Below, in pieces: positions 1-14,029 of a stretch of 64,000 nucleotides of DNA; the first letter of the stretch is position 1; every line of letters starts with the position of its first letter. The translations under genes were made by a program, and so were the position numbers. The stretch spans positions 35,417,794 to 35,481,793 of the forward strand of contig NC_043978.1 of the NCBI RefSeq assembly GCF_902148855.1, in the 5' to 3' direction. The DNA comes from Sphaeramia orbicularis. Taxonomy: Eukaryota > Chordata > Actinopteri > Kurtiformes > Apogonidae. Below the pieces are notes generated by a model. That model worked only from the letters and a program-made list of their open reading frames with translations. It did no database searches and was not told where the DNA came from.

Positions 1-1023
1 CTTATACTGATCCTCTTGAGAAAAACTCCTCCCTACCTGGCAGCGGTGAATGGCAGCCCCTCAGGAGGGCAAGAGGCGCAGGCATAAAGGGTGCCTCCTG
101 GGATTAGACCCTCTGGTCTTCACAGGCCATTATCAAACAGCATGAGTCAGAACAGCGTGAATACACTCTGAATATGGTTGGATTGGTTTCTTATCCTTTG
201 AAGGAGTGAAGAATTTAGGTCATTTCTACTTTAAACAGTCATTTATATATAATGGTTTTGATTTACACCTGCCTTTGCACAAGGACATAAATACTGTGTT
301 AATAATTAGCCATGAGGCAGCAAATAAACAGCAGTGGAGGACAGAGGCAGAGTACACACTCACGGAGTGAACCTGCATTCCACATGAACAGTCAAGGTCG
401 AAATGTTGTGCTGGGAGGTTTTGGGGGAATTTTGGTGTTTAAAAGTGAAACTGAACAACCTTTATAGAGGCTCAGATGAAAAGGTAGAAGATACTATTTC
501 CACATAGATTTGATTTCGAGCTGAGGGAAAAACAAGGCTTTTGCTGTCGGGGGCCGATAGCAAGGGTATATCCCCAAAATCCCCCAATCCTCTGCTATAT
601 ATAAATCTATCCCAGATAATTGTTAGACAATTGGCATAAACCCAATTTGAGCTACATCGACCTGATAGTGGCAGAATAATGGTCAGAGAACCAAACTCCA
701 CCTAGTGAAAGAAAATGACACCATAGGAACTGTGGATGGTAGCGAGAAAATGGACATTTGTAAGATAATCAGTATAACCAAATTTTATCTCAACTGACCT
801 ATTATTACTTGATTTATGTCCAAAAAATTAATTTTCAACTAAAGCGCCCCCATTTGGATGATTTATAATACTCACAGAGAAGCTGAAATCAATAGGGTTC
901 TTCCACTAGGGGTCCCCTATGTTGGTTTATCAAGGAATAAGAAATCCAACAAAACCTGTCCTAGTTATCATGTTCACACAAAGGATATCTGGCAGATCCG
1001 GCAGCAGTGGTTGGAGAAAAACC

Positions 1024-1058
1024 ATTATATCCCCGAAATCGAGTTTCGGGGATATAAT
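1024..1058. repeat. Perfect 15-bp inverted repeat (hairpin)
   Basis: Arms at 1024-1038 and 1044-1058 are exact reverse complements around a 5-base loop (tcgag). The arms contain the core atccccgaaa. The hairpin sits at the right end of a slightly more GC-rich block (about 845-1060) that looks like part of an old interspersed repeat. I cannot name the family. Confidence 0.75.
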
Positions 1059-4000
1059 TAAAACTTGATTTTTATTGATTTGGAATTTTGACTTTTTTCC
1101 TGTCCACATAAACACAAGATAAAACATGATTAAAAATGGGTTTCTTCATCAAATCTAAACGTCATTTATCTGCAATATTTACAAACAACTTGCCAAGGTG
1201 TGAAAATGCATTATTTGGGGAAAATTTAACAAATTTTTAAACAAAATAAATCACCACCTGTAGGCCTTGACTGGAGAATAGTGTATAAAATAAATATATT
1301 ACAGCAGAAAAGGTTGTGTTTTGCTGAGCAAGATAGGTCCCCAGATGAAGCACAGATCTTGATTTTGCAGTTTCAGTATTTTTCACCATCCTCCAAAACA
1401 AAAACTCAAATAAGTTGATATATTGCCCAGCCCTGAATCAAACTTTACATGCTTGGTGATAGTTTTATAAAATACACTGATAAAAATAACAGGATATGAG
1501 GAAGGGCAACATCATATCACCAGTAATGAAGTGTGACAAGGCTCAAAGAGGTAGGATTCCCAAAGGACCAAAAGGACAAAACCCCTAAAGCTTGAATTTA
1601 ATCTTGTAAACCTCCTCTGTGCTCGACCCGGGCTCTTAAAAGATCCAGCCGTGCCTGCTGACCTCAGTGCATAGGCATGTGATGATCCACTTAGGAAACT
1701 CCTCCATCAACAAGCCCCCCCACCCCCGCATCTAAGAGGCCTTTAGCCACAAGGCCCTAGACCTATTCAAAACTCACATTTCCTCTGGACAACACACTCC
1801 ATCTGGGTTTGATGGACGCCTGAGGTGTGAGGCCATTGTAAAGTTTACCACCGATTTGACAGTCTACAATCAAACTGCTGTCCTATTAGCACCTCTCTGC
1901 AGAGTCCACACAGGCTGGTGGTGGGACAGCTGTGTGAAGTGTGGAGGGGCGAAGGTCAGGGAGGATCACTCTACTTACTTCACATCATGCCAGTTCTCAC
2001 ATGCAGTGTCATAAAGGGTGAGATCCTGCCCTTCCTGCAGTTTCAACCAAGTTCAAATGCTATTTAGTTTGACACTAACCCTACACACTGCAGTCAGATA
2101 AGGAAGTGGACTGTGTGAATGTTTTTCTCATGTTGTAATAAATCACAAGAGTCTTTTGCAACAACATATCATTAACATTTCTAGGCTGTTGCTGTGTTTA
2201 GTGCCATGTCTGCAGTGTTGAATGCACTGGATGCTTACGTACAAAATGAGTGTTAGGTTATACAGGCAGCTGATAAAGAGTTTTATAGATCCAAATGGTT
2301 TCTAAGAGGACATCTAACACGAAGATCCAAAGCAGAGAGCCTGTAACTAATGTGGGTAATCCACTGGAAGAGCTCTATAGAAGGAATGCCATTGTAGGAG
2401 GCCATAAAATAATTTACATTGAAATAAATTCTTTTGTAAATCAGAGCCAAACAATAAAATGAATTACAATGAATGAAGGGTTATAGAAATTCTACAGTTG
2501 CTGTTATATAAGGATTTGCTTCCGTGTGATTGTGCAAATATAAAGTATAAGGAGCTGTCAGTGGTTTTAGGGGGAATCAGCGCATAGCTTTAAAATTGCA
2601 CAGGAGCTGCTGTTGGATCACCTGAGGCAGCCTGTGATTAACACTACAGGCAATTAAGCTGAGAAAGAGTTCCAGTCGAGAAGTTCCATTAACAAACCCA
2701 CTCAGGGACGCAGCCATCCCTGCCACCATCTATCTAAGTCCACAACCCTATGCCCACTGGTGTGGAAAAGCTGCAGTGAATGGAGATGATCCATCCGTGT
2801 CCCTAGAACCCCTTTAAAGCTGTACATTCTGCACACGCAGCTACATTCCGGCGTGGGGTTAAGTAGGTCACAGGGAACTATCTTATCTTTGAGAGAGAGA
2901 TGCTTCATGAAGCCTCAGGTTTGCTGATGCAATGCTTAGCCAGAGTCCCTTGACCCGACCAACAAGATTGATATCATATATTTTCCATGACGGATATAAG
3001 AACCATTATTTTGCTGGCTCACATTCCCAAATGATGACCAACTTCAGTGGAAAATATGATGGACATTATGTCATCCAGGATTTTAAGGGTATGAAAAACA
3101 TACATTGACCATCTGGGTTTATCTTGGAGTAAAACCAAGATATCAGACTTCATGTTGGTTTTAAATGATAATATATGGTGTCATCCCAAAGCTGCCAGTG
3201 ATTAAACTATTATCAGGGCTCAAGTCCACTTCAAATGAATTGGTCACTACAAACATTTTATTGTTTACCATCACCGGGGGGTCAAGTCCCCATGTACATT
3301 CCTCCTGCCTGTTAAGGATGTCAAATCATCACCTCAAATTGATAGTGTATTACCAGCTGTCCCTGCCCTTCAATTACAACTCCTCTATCCACGGCAGGGG
3401 AGCTGGGTCATCACACTTCAACTCCAAATGGTCAACACTATGAAAATGTTTCAGCTGCATGTGGATGTTCTGTCATGACAAGGTGATTTCGTACTTCAAC
3501 TGCAAAATGAGCCGTAATCGCTGCAGGTTGGCCTTTTGGGGAAATGGAGAGACAAATTTTCATGAGGGTGGCACACGTCTCTCTCAGCCAAAATCCTCCT
3601 CTGGCCAACACTGAAGCAAAGAGACAAGCGCAGAGAAAAAGGGAGCCATTGACACATTGGTATTCTTCAGCCAAAGTGGAAGCCCAGCGCCAAATGTGTT
3701 CAGAAAAGAGAGAGGAGGTGTAGGGGGTGGAGGGGTGGGATTGAGGGACAGAGCAAGAAAAGAGATACAAAGAGGCCCTGTGTCAATGCTGTGGCTCTGC
3801 AACTGAAGATAATGAACACTAAAATAATATGTAATTTGAGTGGCCCTCAGAAGACAAGGTCAGCAGCGCTGGCCAAACTAGTCATCTTAGCTGTCTGTGA
3901 TTCTGACACATTCTGGTTTGATGTGTGAGCGTTCAGGGGTTTCAGCTGTATGAAGGGGGTTGGCCGAACTCCACAGCCACACAAAGAGCTTCTCTGCCAG

Positions 4001-4404
4001 CCAGGACTGTAGGAGGGGAGTTCATTGCTCTTTCAGCGCTGCCTCTACATTTCCTCTATTCTTACAGGATTTTTCCATATACCTCCGCTCTACTTCTGTA
4101 TGCTGGTACAGTGTCCTTCATACAGCTCTAAGAATTACTGTATTGTACTGTATTCAATTAATCTGAACCTTTTCATGAGTTTCAAAGTTTTTGAAGGCAA
4201 AAAAGTTACAATTCTCTGAATCCAGTTTCTTAACTTGGAATATTTTCTGGTTTCTATAGTCTTCTGTGACAGTAAACTGAATACTTTTGGGTTGTGGAAT
4301 AAACGTGATATTTGAAGATGTCATCGGAGAATTTTATAATGAACAGATCCATTGACATTTAAAATAATAAATAGTTGTTGCACTAAACTTGAGTATGAGC
4401 TTAC

Positions 4405-4472
4405 CTTCCCCCATTGGGCCCTGGTGAAGAGCAGAATGGGACCCCTCTGGCATGGCACTCAGGCCTCTGGAG
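4405..4472 (-). other. Exon-like segment, minus strand (68 bp), function unknown
   Basis: Read on the minus strand, this GC-richer 68-bp block is preceded by a pyrimidine-rich tract ending tttgtcttcag and followed by gtaagc, a near-consensus donor. One frame is open across it. No partner exon with a recognisable protein sequence was found. It could be an exon of an unrecognised gene running off the left edge, a noncoding RNA exon, or chance. Confidence 0.25.
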
Positions 4473-6679
4473 CTGAAGACAAAAACAGAAATGGTAAAAA
4501 CAGAGCCCAGGCATTTCATATCCACATCTACAGTGTATGCAGAATGACAATGGCAATCATTCTTAGTACTAAAAACACCTTTAGTTTCTTTACTGCCTAC
4601 TATTCTTTTTTAAAGCAACTCTTTTGTGTTCTCTCTGCTGGACTGGATCACTAGGGTGAGGCAAACTAGCCCCGGCCTCATCAGGTCTTGTATAAAAGGG
4701 AAATTCTTCCCATTCCACTGCTCAGTGCTCTGCGTTGGCTCATGCCAGCTCCTTGGTAATGTATAGTGATCTGGGGTAGAGGCATGAATGGAAAGAGATT
4801 TAACAGCTACAAAGCAAATGTGAAGGAATCTGAGATCCTCTGAGACTGCTTTAGAGCTGCAATTTTATTAAATGTTCAGTGTGGAAGATTCACACATGCT
4901 CATGTACTCAACAAGAAATGTGTGCTAGAGCCCTTTTGGTGTTCAGAGTTGTTTTCCCCCCATTTCTAAGCTTATGACTATCTCTATCGTCTTCATTCAT
5001 GAAAACAGCCACAAAATACTGATTAAAATAATAATTAATATGAGGATTCTCAAAAATCCTATGCCCACCTGAGTTCTTCAAAGCCCAACTCCTGCTTATT
5101 ACAGCTGCAAGTGTGCAACAAATCTTCCATCTTGAAGCATTATCTATTGTCTCACACTGTACATTATTTCAATCCAAGTAATTGAAAGTTTATAATGAAA
5201 AAAGAAAAAGAAAATGCACAAATAAAAAATATAAATGCCTGCTTTTCACAATAAAATAGCTGTAACTGTGTATAAAATAAGTCCGTGTCACATCAAAACA
5301 AGTCTCTCATTATCAGTGTTAACGCTCCAGTGAGATTACAGGTTCACCCCTGGTGCCATGTATTTTTCTGATCCCTCATGCCAGTCCATGGTGCTCTTAA
5401 TGATGAGGTGTGTCCTTTTGGAGCCACTGTGCAGCCAGTTTCTCACATCATTGCCTCTCTGGCTCCTTCCAGCAAATTAACATGGAAGACTGTGCATGAG
5501 AACTTGTCTGTGATTCCTGGTGAGCCTCCGGCCTTTAAAACATCACATTCTTGGGCCCGCTAGATCAGAGGAGCAGGAATTCTTCAGGGATTAGGATGGG
5601 CATTGTTCCTGGTGCATTTGCTGGCCACTGCACTGAGCTGACAGCCAGGCGAGCTCAAGCCAAACCGAGCTCACTGCCAGGAGGTCTGTCAATTAAGATG
5701 TGCAGGAATAAGTAGAGAAACACTGCAGAGCGAGATGCAGGCATTCTGACAGCAGCTTCACTGTAGCATGTGACTAGAGTCAATGAGACGAAAAACCCAG
5801 AAGCCATAAAAGCTGTACGACATTCCTGTCTTTCCTCAACAAAGAAAATAAAAAGAAGTCCCTCCAAACAATCAAAATGCATAATTTGCAAATATTATTT
5901 ACTATTTTGACCTCTTGTCTTTACAGTAAAAACATTTACAGGGTTTATATGTAGGATTCATATACCAGACTCAAAGGCAGCAGGAGGTTTTGTACCAGAA
6001 CACTCTTAGGACTACCAACATCACCAACAAATCAACAATATGCATCCACAGACTGTATCGCTGACTGAATAAATTAGAAAGCTCATTGTTTACACACATC
6101 TGTATTATAGAATCATCAAGTTTTGTTCTTCAAACAAAAACTGACAGCTGGTAATTTTGACTGTCAGTCAAATGACATAATCTTCATGTGTGCTGTGTTA
6201 GCTGATACGTTTGCATTATAGTTCAGTTAGCCTAACTAAAATTAAAAAAAACAGCCACACAAAACCTACAAGTCATCTCAGTGTTCTGTATGGTTTGTAT
6301 TGTCAATAGCAGCACATAACATCTTAAGATCCCATAATATCACATAATAATCAAACTCATCTGTGTTGAAGAAATACTACAATTTCAGCATCAAACTCCA
6401 TTCTTTTCATTTAGAGCCATGTGCAGTGGTGAAAACAACAGTGATTCTAGTTTTTAATCAGTTTGTAACTTCATTTGACTGTAAAAATTATTTCTTAGTG
6501 ATTCTCATCTCCTCACTTTCTGATGAGATCAAAGGGTCAAAGGCCTCATGGCATTAGTTTTCCTCACTATGGGAGAGGGAGACCAGAAAAATGACTCAAT
6601 ACACCTTCTAGTCTTCATATAAATCTTCTGGACTGTTGGCATGAAAAGATTCAGATCATATCTCTAATGCTATATATTG

Positions 6680-7035
6680 TAGAAGTAGACCGATACAATG
6701 AATTTTTTTTTTTTTTTCCAATTACGGCCTTAATTTTTTTGGAAAGCTGATATTTGATCAGGCACCTGTGTGGGCAGCACTTGAAGTTAAAAAAAAATGT
6801 TAAAAGAGTACTATATGTACATGTATTAATAATTTCATTTATATTGCTGCCTAAAAATATTAATTATCTGAGTGTTTCAATTGTATTTTATGGTTAATGT
6901 GCTTTTAAAATAAAAATTAAAAATCAGCCTTAAATATCAGCCTCAAAAATTGGCTGTAGATACAGGCCATCGGCTAACCAAATCTTTTTTAAAATCTGCA
7001 TCAGCCTTAGAAAAACCCATATCGGTCGACCTCTA
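6680..7035. mobile_element. hAT-type miniature inverted-repeat element, 356 bp
   Basis: The element is bounded by inverted ends: tagaagtagaccgata on the left, and on the right the reverse complement of tagaggtcgaccgata. An exact 8-bp target duplication, atatattg, lies at 6672-6679 and 7036-7043. The 8-bp duplication and short inverted ends fit a nonautonomous hAT element. The interior is AT-rich with no transposase coding sequence. Two mismatches between the ends suggest a moderate age. Confidence 0.85.
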
Positions 7036-7904
7036 ATATATTGGCATCTTTGGCATAACCTCAGTGCTCTTAATTCTAAACACTCTGATAATTATTATAT
7101 TATATACTGCATTGAATACAACTAATCTCCTTGTTTTACTGCACTGTTTAAATAACAGTTACCAAGTATGATAATTATATTATCTAGTGTCAAGCATTAT
7201 GATTCAGTATACTGAGATATTAAAAGCTAGGAATGGACAATATAAATAATTTAAAAATAATCTCTTAATATATTTTGACCGAATGACAATAATACAAAAT
7301 ATGCCTCCATTTTTTTGTGAAGGGGTTTACATTTTTAGTTATAAGCCAGACATACAAGATGTCACAAAACCAGACACTAAGGGCTGTAGCAAAGGATTAG
7401 AGGTGACACCTGCTGAGGAAGCTCAAGGATAATAAATGTTTTGATATTCATATGTGCCTTAGAATGTAATAATGAATGGGAGAGAAGGGAATAGTCCTGA
7501 AGGAGCTCTGGGACACTTAATGTTTGACACCTGTAGACATCTAGCACCTGTCGGGATAAGCAGGTTCCATGGAATATGTTGACAATTATTTACAAGCTTT
7601 ACAGCAAATAAATAATGATGTCCCCATGTTGCATCTAATGGGTCATATCAGGGGAGATGAAGAATGATATAAAAAGGATGATGTTTGGTGGAGACACATA
7701 GTTGCTGTCCAGGGAGTAATCCTATATTTAACTGTGTTGCCCTCGACACAAAAATCCACCACATAACAGACTCAAACTCAAACATTTTATTGCAGTTTAT
7801 ACGCTGTTATCAAATGGTTTGGTTTTAGATCTGTACCTAGTTAAGAGTTTTTCCACTACAGCATCCTGACATTAATGCTACAAAAACCCATGATCTTTCT
7901 TTAG

Positions 7905-7940
7905 TTCAGTTTATTGTCCCAAAAGAGACAATAAACTGAA
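7905..7940. repeat. Perfect 14-bp inverted repeat (hairpin)
   Basis: Arms ttcagtttattgtc (7905-7918) and its exact reverse complement (7927-7940) flank an 8-base loop. No direct repeats that would mark a transposon insertion were seen around it, and no gene is adjacent. Confidence 0.7.
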
Positions 7941-9247
7941 TTCAATCTCTGGACTGAAGGTGCCAGGGGACCACCTCCAGATGTACACCATTACCTTGGT
8001 CAAACTGTAGGATCCAGACCAATTACATTTGTTCTTCATATTCGCAAAAATAGTCACATCATCAATAGGCACATCAATTATGCTCATGTACATCCAATAT
8101 ATCATCTAGTATGACTAGGCAATACATCGAACTGATTCAATTAAATTTGATTCAATTAATCAGGGTTTTCTAAAGGGCTTTCCAAAATGTCTAAATAGCG
8201 AAATTGAGACTATTCTTAAACGTGACCTGTTTGTTTGTTTTTGTAATATATTAATGGTGAATGTGTTTCTCCACTCATATGTGTACAGCATATTTATGAA
8301 AGAGTTTTAATCAGTCCCTGTAGCCAGAAAACAATTAAATTAAACCTGTAAATCACTCATAACATGGCCAAAATGTTAAATCTTAATCTTTTTCTATATC
8401 ACCCACCTTTATCACCAAGCCTTACTGTAAGCAAGGCTACAGTAACTTTAAAAAATATAATTCTAGAAAAACTATTGTAGCATAAAGTCACCATATGCAC
8501 AGTCCCTGAAAAATCCAATATCATCGCATTACTTTCATAAATGAACTGAAACTTCCCTCTATATAAAACAAATAAATAAAAACTCTGGGTAGTGAAAAAC
8601 ATCTGTATCTCCCTATGTTTTACACACAAACATAAATATTTAACATATTTTTACAGTTGAGCCGGCATCATAATTTACACATATCATACCATGCCTTCAA
8701 CATGGATTTGACTGAAATCAATAATCTGCATCTTATATGCAAAAAGCATGACAAGTTCTCTAAGACAAATTGATTTATGCACAGTCAAGGCTGCTCTGTT
8801 CGAAAGACTTGAAGAATGAAGCGCTCTCAAACACTCTTTGACCCAGCTTACCCAATTGATTTTTAAGAGCCAGGCCAGTTTGTGTACCATGCAGGACTTG
8901 AGTAGGATTCATTTTCAAGTACAGGATTTACATTTGTCTGCATAAACAGTGAACTAACAAAATCCTCTGGTTATTTCACCCCTGAGCTAACCCCACTTAA
9001 TGAGCACAACAAAGCTATGCTAATCAGTTTTGGGTAAGGCTTGGGATAACAGGTCTGAAAAACCCAAGGTAGACTGTAGACAGCTGAGACATAAAATCTT
9101 ATCAGAGCCTGTCTGGAGGTACTGAAAGATAGCTTCAGTGGTTTGGGTGGAGAAAGTGACAAACTGAAAATGTCTAACAGGACACACCAACCCACAATCT
9201 TAACACATCTGGACAGAATTCTACAATTGTAACTCATTAACTCTTAC

Positions 9248-9288
9248 CTCCAGTTTGCTGACATATGGCTATTCCGAATCTTTGTTTT
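9248..9288 (-). other. Exon-like segment, minus strand (41 bp), function unknown
   Basis: On the minus strand a C/T-rich tract ending ccctcccttag precedes 41 bp that end in ctggag followed by gtaagag, a strong donor. No coding partner was identified. Together with the similar segment near 4.4 kb it could mark an unrecognised minus-strand transcript. Either could also be chance. Confidence 0.2.
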
Positions 9289-12200
9289 CTAAGGGAGGGG
9301 GCTTAGCCAAATCCAAATCCTAAAGAAAACACTACATACAGACCAACATTCATGCCAAGTTGGCCACCTGTGCTTGCACTGGCTGCCATTTCTCACAAAT
9401 GGAGAGCATTTGGTTCCCACAGCTGATGACTGCATTACCCGTGGTATGAACCTCCCGCATAGGAATCTGCAACTTGCCTCTTAATAGAAAACAGATGCTA
9501 CAAGAGCTAATCTGATGGTTATTAAAAGAAAGACCTGCAATGGATCACTTCATCAGATGGGATGATAAACTTCCTTGTTCCTCTTAATCGCTAAGCTTTA
9601 CACAGATGCAGGCACTCAGAGTCTGAATTCCTTTCATTGAAATCACAACAAACAGACAGTTAAAGGGGACACATGCTGGCCAAGACACAGCTCCAAAGGA
9701 AATAAAGAGGGAGTCATCACAACATCAGTGTAAAAAGTCTCATTCTGTGAAAATAAAGCACAAAAATATATACGGTGAAGAACGATTTGGAGCTTGACAA
9801 CCTGAAGAAAATAGTCTTTGGGGAGGATGACGACTATGTGGAGCATTTTTTAGCCTTGACAGCCCATCAGAGTTATGAGAGAAGTGAAACCAGTGAAAAT
9901 GTCTGCAAAGGAAACCAGCGAAAAGTGAGACTTTCGCTCTCAGAGGACATACGACTTTCTCTGTCTGTTCAGGAAGTATTTCAAAGAGCACAGACAAATG
10001 GGTGAGGATGTGATGAATTTAACCAAACAGATATTTACAGGATGCAAATATCACTGTCTTTAAATTATACTATGTGATATGTTATTTCAACCTTGACATC
10101 TCTGGAGAAAACATGTATCCACCAGCTCCCCTGCTGCCAAATTATGTTGCTGTCAAAATCTAAGCATCTGAATCATAAAGGGAACTTAATTGGTCTTTAG
10201 TGCACACATTAACATATTTGGGCACCACAATCTGTCTCATATGAGAACATAAAATGTTTCATATTATGCTCCATTGTTTATTTCACCATGTTGCAAATCA
10301 CACTCTTTAAAGCAATAATTTTCTTCAGTTGGACAACATTCCAAGTTCCTCCATGGCATTGATACAAGCAGGAAATTTGCATGGAGGCAACTCAAACACA
10401 GAGCAAAGCGAACATGACACACAAAGAATGTGATAATTCTGAACTGGAGCTTGCCTAGGCAAAAAGAGGAGCTTATACCTAAATGAGGAAACGGTACTGT
10501 TGAAAATAGCAGTACTGATGTGATACCTCAGCTTTGATAGTACTTCCTAAATTATGGGTTTTTTTGGCAATAACAACTCCTCAATTTTCTGTTATGTTTC
10601 CATAAAATGACATTTTACGCCTCAAACAAATTTTGCTACATAAAAAATGAAACTATTGACCGACTTGTCATTTTAAGTTAACATAATATCATTAATAGAA
10701 ATGGACTCCTTTTAGGTATTGAAATTTGGTATGAAATGACAAGATATTTTTTCATACTCAATAGTAATCAAGCAATTCAGTCAGTACCGTAAAAAGTGTT
10801 GAAGTGCACTATGCAGTCGTACTTGTGTGAATGTGGTTTGGGTATGAAAAGCCTGACACAGACCAGAAAACCATACTATGCAAATGATGGTGGAGACCGA
10901 TCCCCACAACAGACTCAAACACCACTAACCTCCATTACCACCTATGCAATAATCATGGCAAAGAGTACAGAGAGAGAGTTACATTTTAGGTTTATATTTA
11001 TTTTGTTTACAGGAAAAGCACTACATGTTGCATGCTTAATCAAAAATGTGCACAAAAGGACAAAATAAAAGTAGAAAAGTAATCAAACATAGGTAAGTAC
11101 CTTGTCAAGTATTCAGCTACAAATGTAAAAAAATATGCCTTTTGGGTAACTTTGTTTTAAGTATTTATTAATTGAATTTCCAGACAATGAAGTCACTGTG
11201 ATACGCATCGTCTGGATATGAAATTCCAGATATGGGGATAAAAGATTTAGGTCTTATCTCACAGCCCCATAATGTGCACGTCTTTTTTTCTTCGTGTGGA
11301 ATGAAATGAGAGACTAAAAATAGTCCACAGAATTCCCTTTGCACTCTCACCGTTTGCCCAAACAAGGCCCACAGGAATCTTCATGTGTGACATAAGACCC
11401 CTGGGATGTCTTTACCCAGACACGGAGCGGTGGGTTTCTTACTCCAGTCAGAACGGATGTTTACGTTTTGAACAAATAAAAATCCAACCTGGCATGGCGA
11501 GCCGAGGTCCAGGGTCCCCCCTGATGGACTGAGACACAGAGTCTTTATTATTTCAGCATTGGTGCCATGTTTATCTTGCATGACCTCTCTCTTACTCTCT
11601 TACCCCGTCTACCCCTGCAGAAAATACCCCTGACAAACAGCCTTTCTGTTGGCGCCCTCTTTCCCACATTACTCCTCCAGTTTGTCCCTGACACACAAGC
11701 CTTAAGAGACTAACAGCTTTTGATTCACTGGAGAAAACAATAAACCCTGTCGTGTTCCCCTCATTTCAATCAAATCCTGCTTCTACAGAAAGTCCTGCCC
11801 AAACACATGACGTCCCACAAACACACAACATATGAACCACTTATTTTAGTCCACTACATTTCTGTGCATGCTGCTTAGATGTGGTGAGAAGTGATCCATC
11901 CAAAATGAACACCCACAGAGCATTGAGAAGAGTTTTGCCCATATGGTGCACGTACACTTTAGTCAAAATAGCTCTTAATGGGAGAATAATTATTCCCCAC
12001 TGTGCTGAAAAAGGAAAAATGGCAATTTTCACCTCTTTGCCAATGCTGACTTCGAAATGCATACCTGGGAAGTGGTGTCGGCCACTTTAAATGACAAATA
12101 ATTAGCGAAGATTTCCAGTTCTTATACATTACGAATGGTAGACAACAAGAGGGTAAGCAGCCCTCAATGATATCCCACAGCATTTAGACGCTGAGGAAGG

Positions 12201-12998
12201 GTATTGCCTGTTAAAATTAGAAAACAAGTCTCCAAATAGAACTGGCATGTTGCTTCTTAAAGGTGTATTTCACCACTTTGACAGGAAAGCAGCATCTTCA
12301 CACCTTTGAGAGCGCGTGTCAAAATCCCAACAAAAACAGAGTCTAGACTCCCTTGGGTGTTTGGAATGTTAAGTCTCTTATGGCACATACTCTCCACTTT
12401 CAGACAAGTTAAGTGTTGTCAGGTCTTGTTAAACTTGACCTTTAACTTCCAATGTAATCTTAGCTGTAACTGAATATGGGAAGATCTTAAATGTCCTTAA
12501 AGTATGTCATCAAATAAAGCAATTATGGAAGATGAAAAAGTCAAGACTTATGGAAAAACCCAGATGCAAGCTAAGATAGTTACAAGGTCTCCATTGCTGA
12601 AAACTACCCACGTATTTTTGCAGCTCTGGTAATTTTATCACAGCTGCAGCATACCAAGACTGTAGAGGAAGGAATAAAGAGCAAAGTCTGAGATCCAAGA
12701 CACACTCCAGCAGTTTCCTGTTCGGACCACCTGGAAGAGAGCACCGTCCGTTGCATGGAGGCAACATTTATCTGAGATGAAGCTGAGACTTTATTGTCTA
12801 AAAGGTCAAGTGAGGTCAAAGAAACAAGATGCAACTTTTCACTGGTAACTGATTGATTTTGTTCTATTCTTCTGCAACAGCTGGTGGGGAAAGTCACTGA
12901 CCTATGAGCAGCCTGCATTTAGAACATCAATGTGTCTCAATGGGGTGCTCATTAGAAAAAAACAATTAGGATAGCTGGGGCCAAGAAGGGGCACCACT

Positions 12999-13030
<32 letters not shown>
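12999..13030 (+). repeat. Homopolymer run of 32 G
   Basis: An uninterrupted run of guanines on the plus strand. On the other strand it makes a spurious polyproline open frame. Such a run can form G-quadruplex structures and is prone to length error in sequencing, so the exact length is uncertain. An 18-19 bp A run follows about 100 bp to the right. Confidence 0.9.
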
Positions 13031-13031
<1 letters not shown>

Positions 13032-14029
13032 GCAAATGATTCAGTTACAGCACAAATGTTAGTTTTCCTCAGAAGATAGTCTGGCATCAGAGCTGTAGTG
13101 GGAAAATTTCAATCCACAAAAAAGTAGAGACAAAAAAAAAAAAAAAAAAAATTCAGATCCCTGAGGCTGATCAAAGTTCACTCAACAGAGAGTGGTTTCT
13201 TTCAAAGACAAACATCACTTATCTGACTGAAACTCCTGCCTCCTCCAGGGTCTCAAAGTTTCAAGGTTGTGAAATTATATGGAAAAACATGCACATTGCA
13301 ATCTAAAATTTTTTTGGCCAGTGTCTACAAGTTGTGCACAACAAAGGCGAAGTAGCGAGTAATAAAGACTGTGCTCCATAGTTTTACATGGCTACAAAAG
13401 TCCTGAAGCTGTCTCGACTGAATTTACAAGAAAAAAAAGCATGATAGTAACTTTCACCATACAAAGTTTAAGCTAGTTAGTATGTTTGACTAAAATGTCT
13501 TGGTGTAAAGGTAGTAGTTAATATCCTCTGTACGGTTTAATAAATGGGCAGCCTCAGACACCACAGAAAAGTATTAAAACATGTCTAAAAACCCTAAACA
13601 TGCTAATAATATTGTTTTAATCCACACAGAAAAGACACCTCTTCAAAACGTCTGTTATGAAAGCTAACTTCAGTTAAGCTAAGATTTGGCGAAGTTGTAA
13701 AAACAGTTTACAAACCGAACAGGCCAACTTCTGTCTTTCCCGCAAGTCGTCTCAAAGGGTGTCAAAAGCGGGTTGTTGGTCAGAAATATTGAGGTTATTC
13801 CGTTGTTTTCTTCTTTTCACATGGTAAAGCCGTTCAGACACACGCACTTACATCCCTTCACTGGCAGGTCATCGACTGACTCTGGTCCGCGCGACCAAAC
13901 ACTGCATCACTGAAGAACTGAGAACTAATGCTGCGTTCAAGGACGTAGGAAATCCCACCACTTGGTCTGATAAAGCAGGTAGGCGACAAGGCAATGAAAT
14001 GCAGATGTCAAAATCATTTCAATTCAGAG

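Noticed and set aside
9775-10005. 76-residue plus-strand open frame with acidic and serine-rich sequence
   Set aside because: It begins with GTG, has no ATG, no supporting acceptor, and the translation resembles no family. An equally long frame lies opposite it.
12902-13087. Minus-strand open frame with a run of prolines
   Set aside because: The proline run is only the reverse translation of the 32-base G run.
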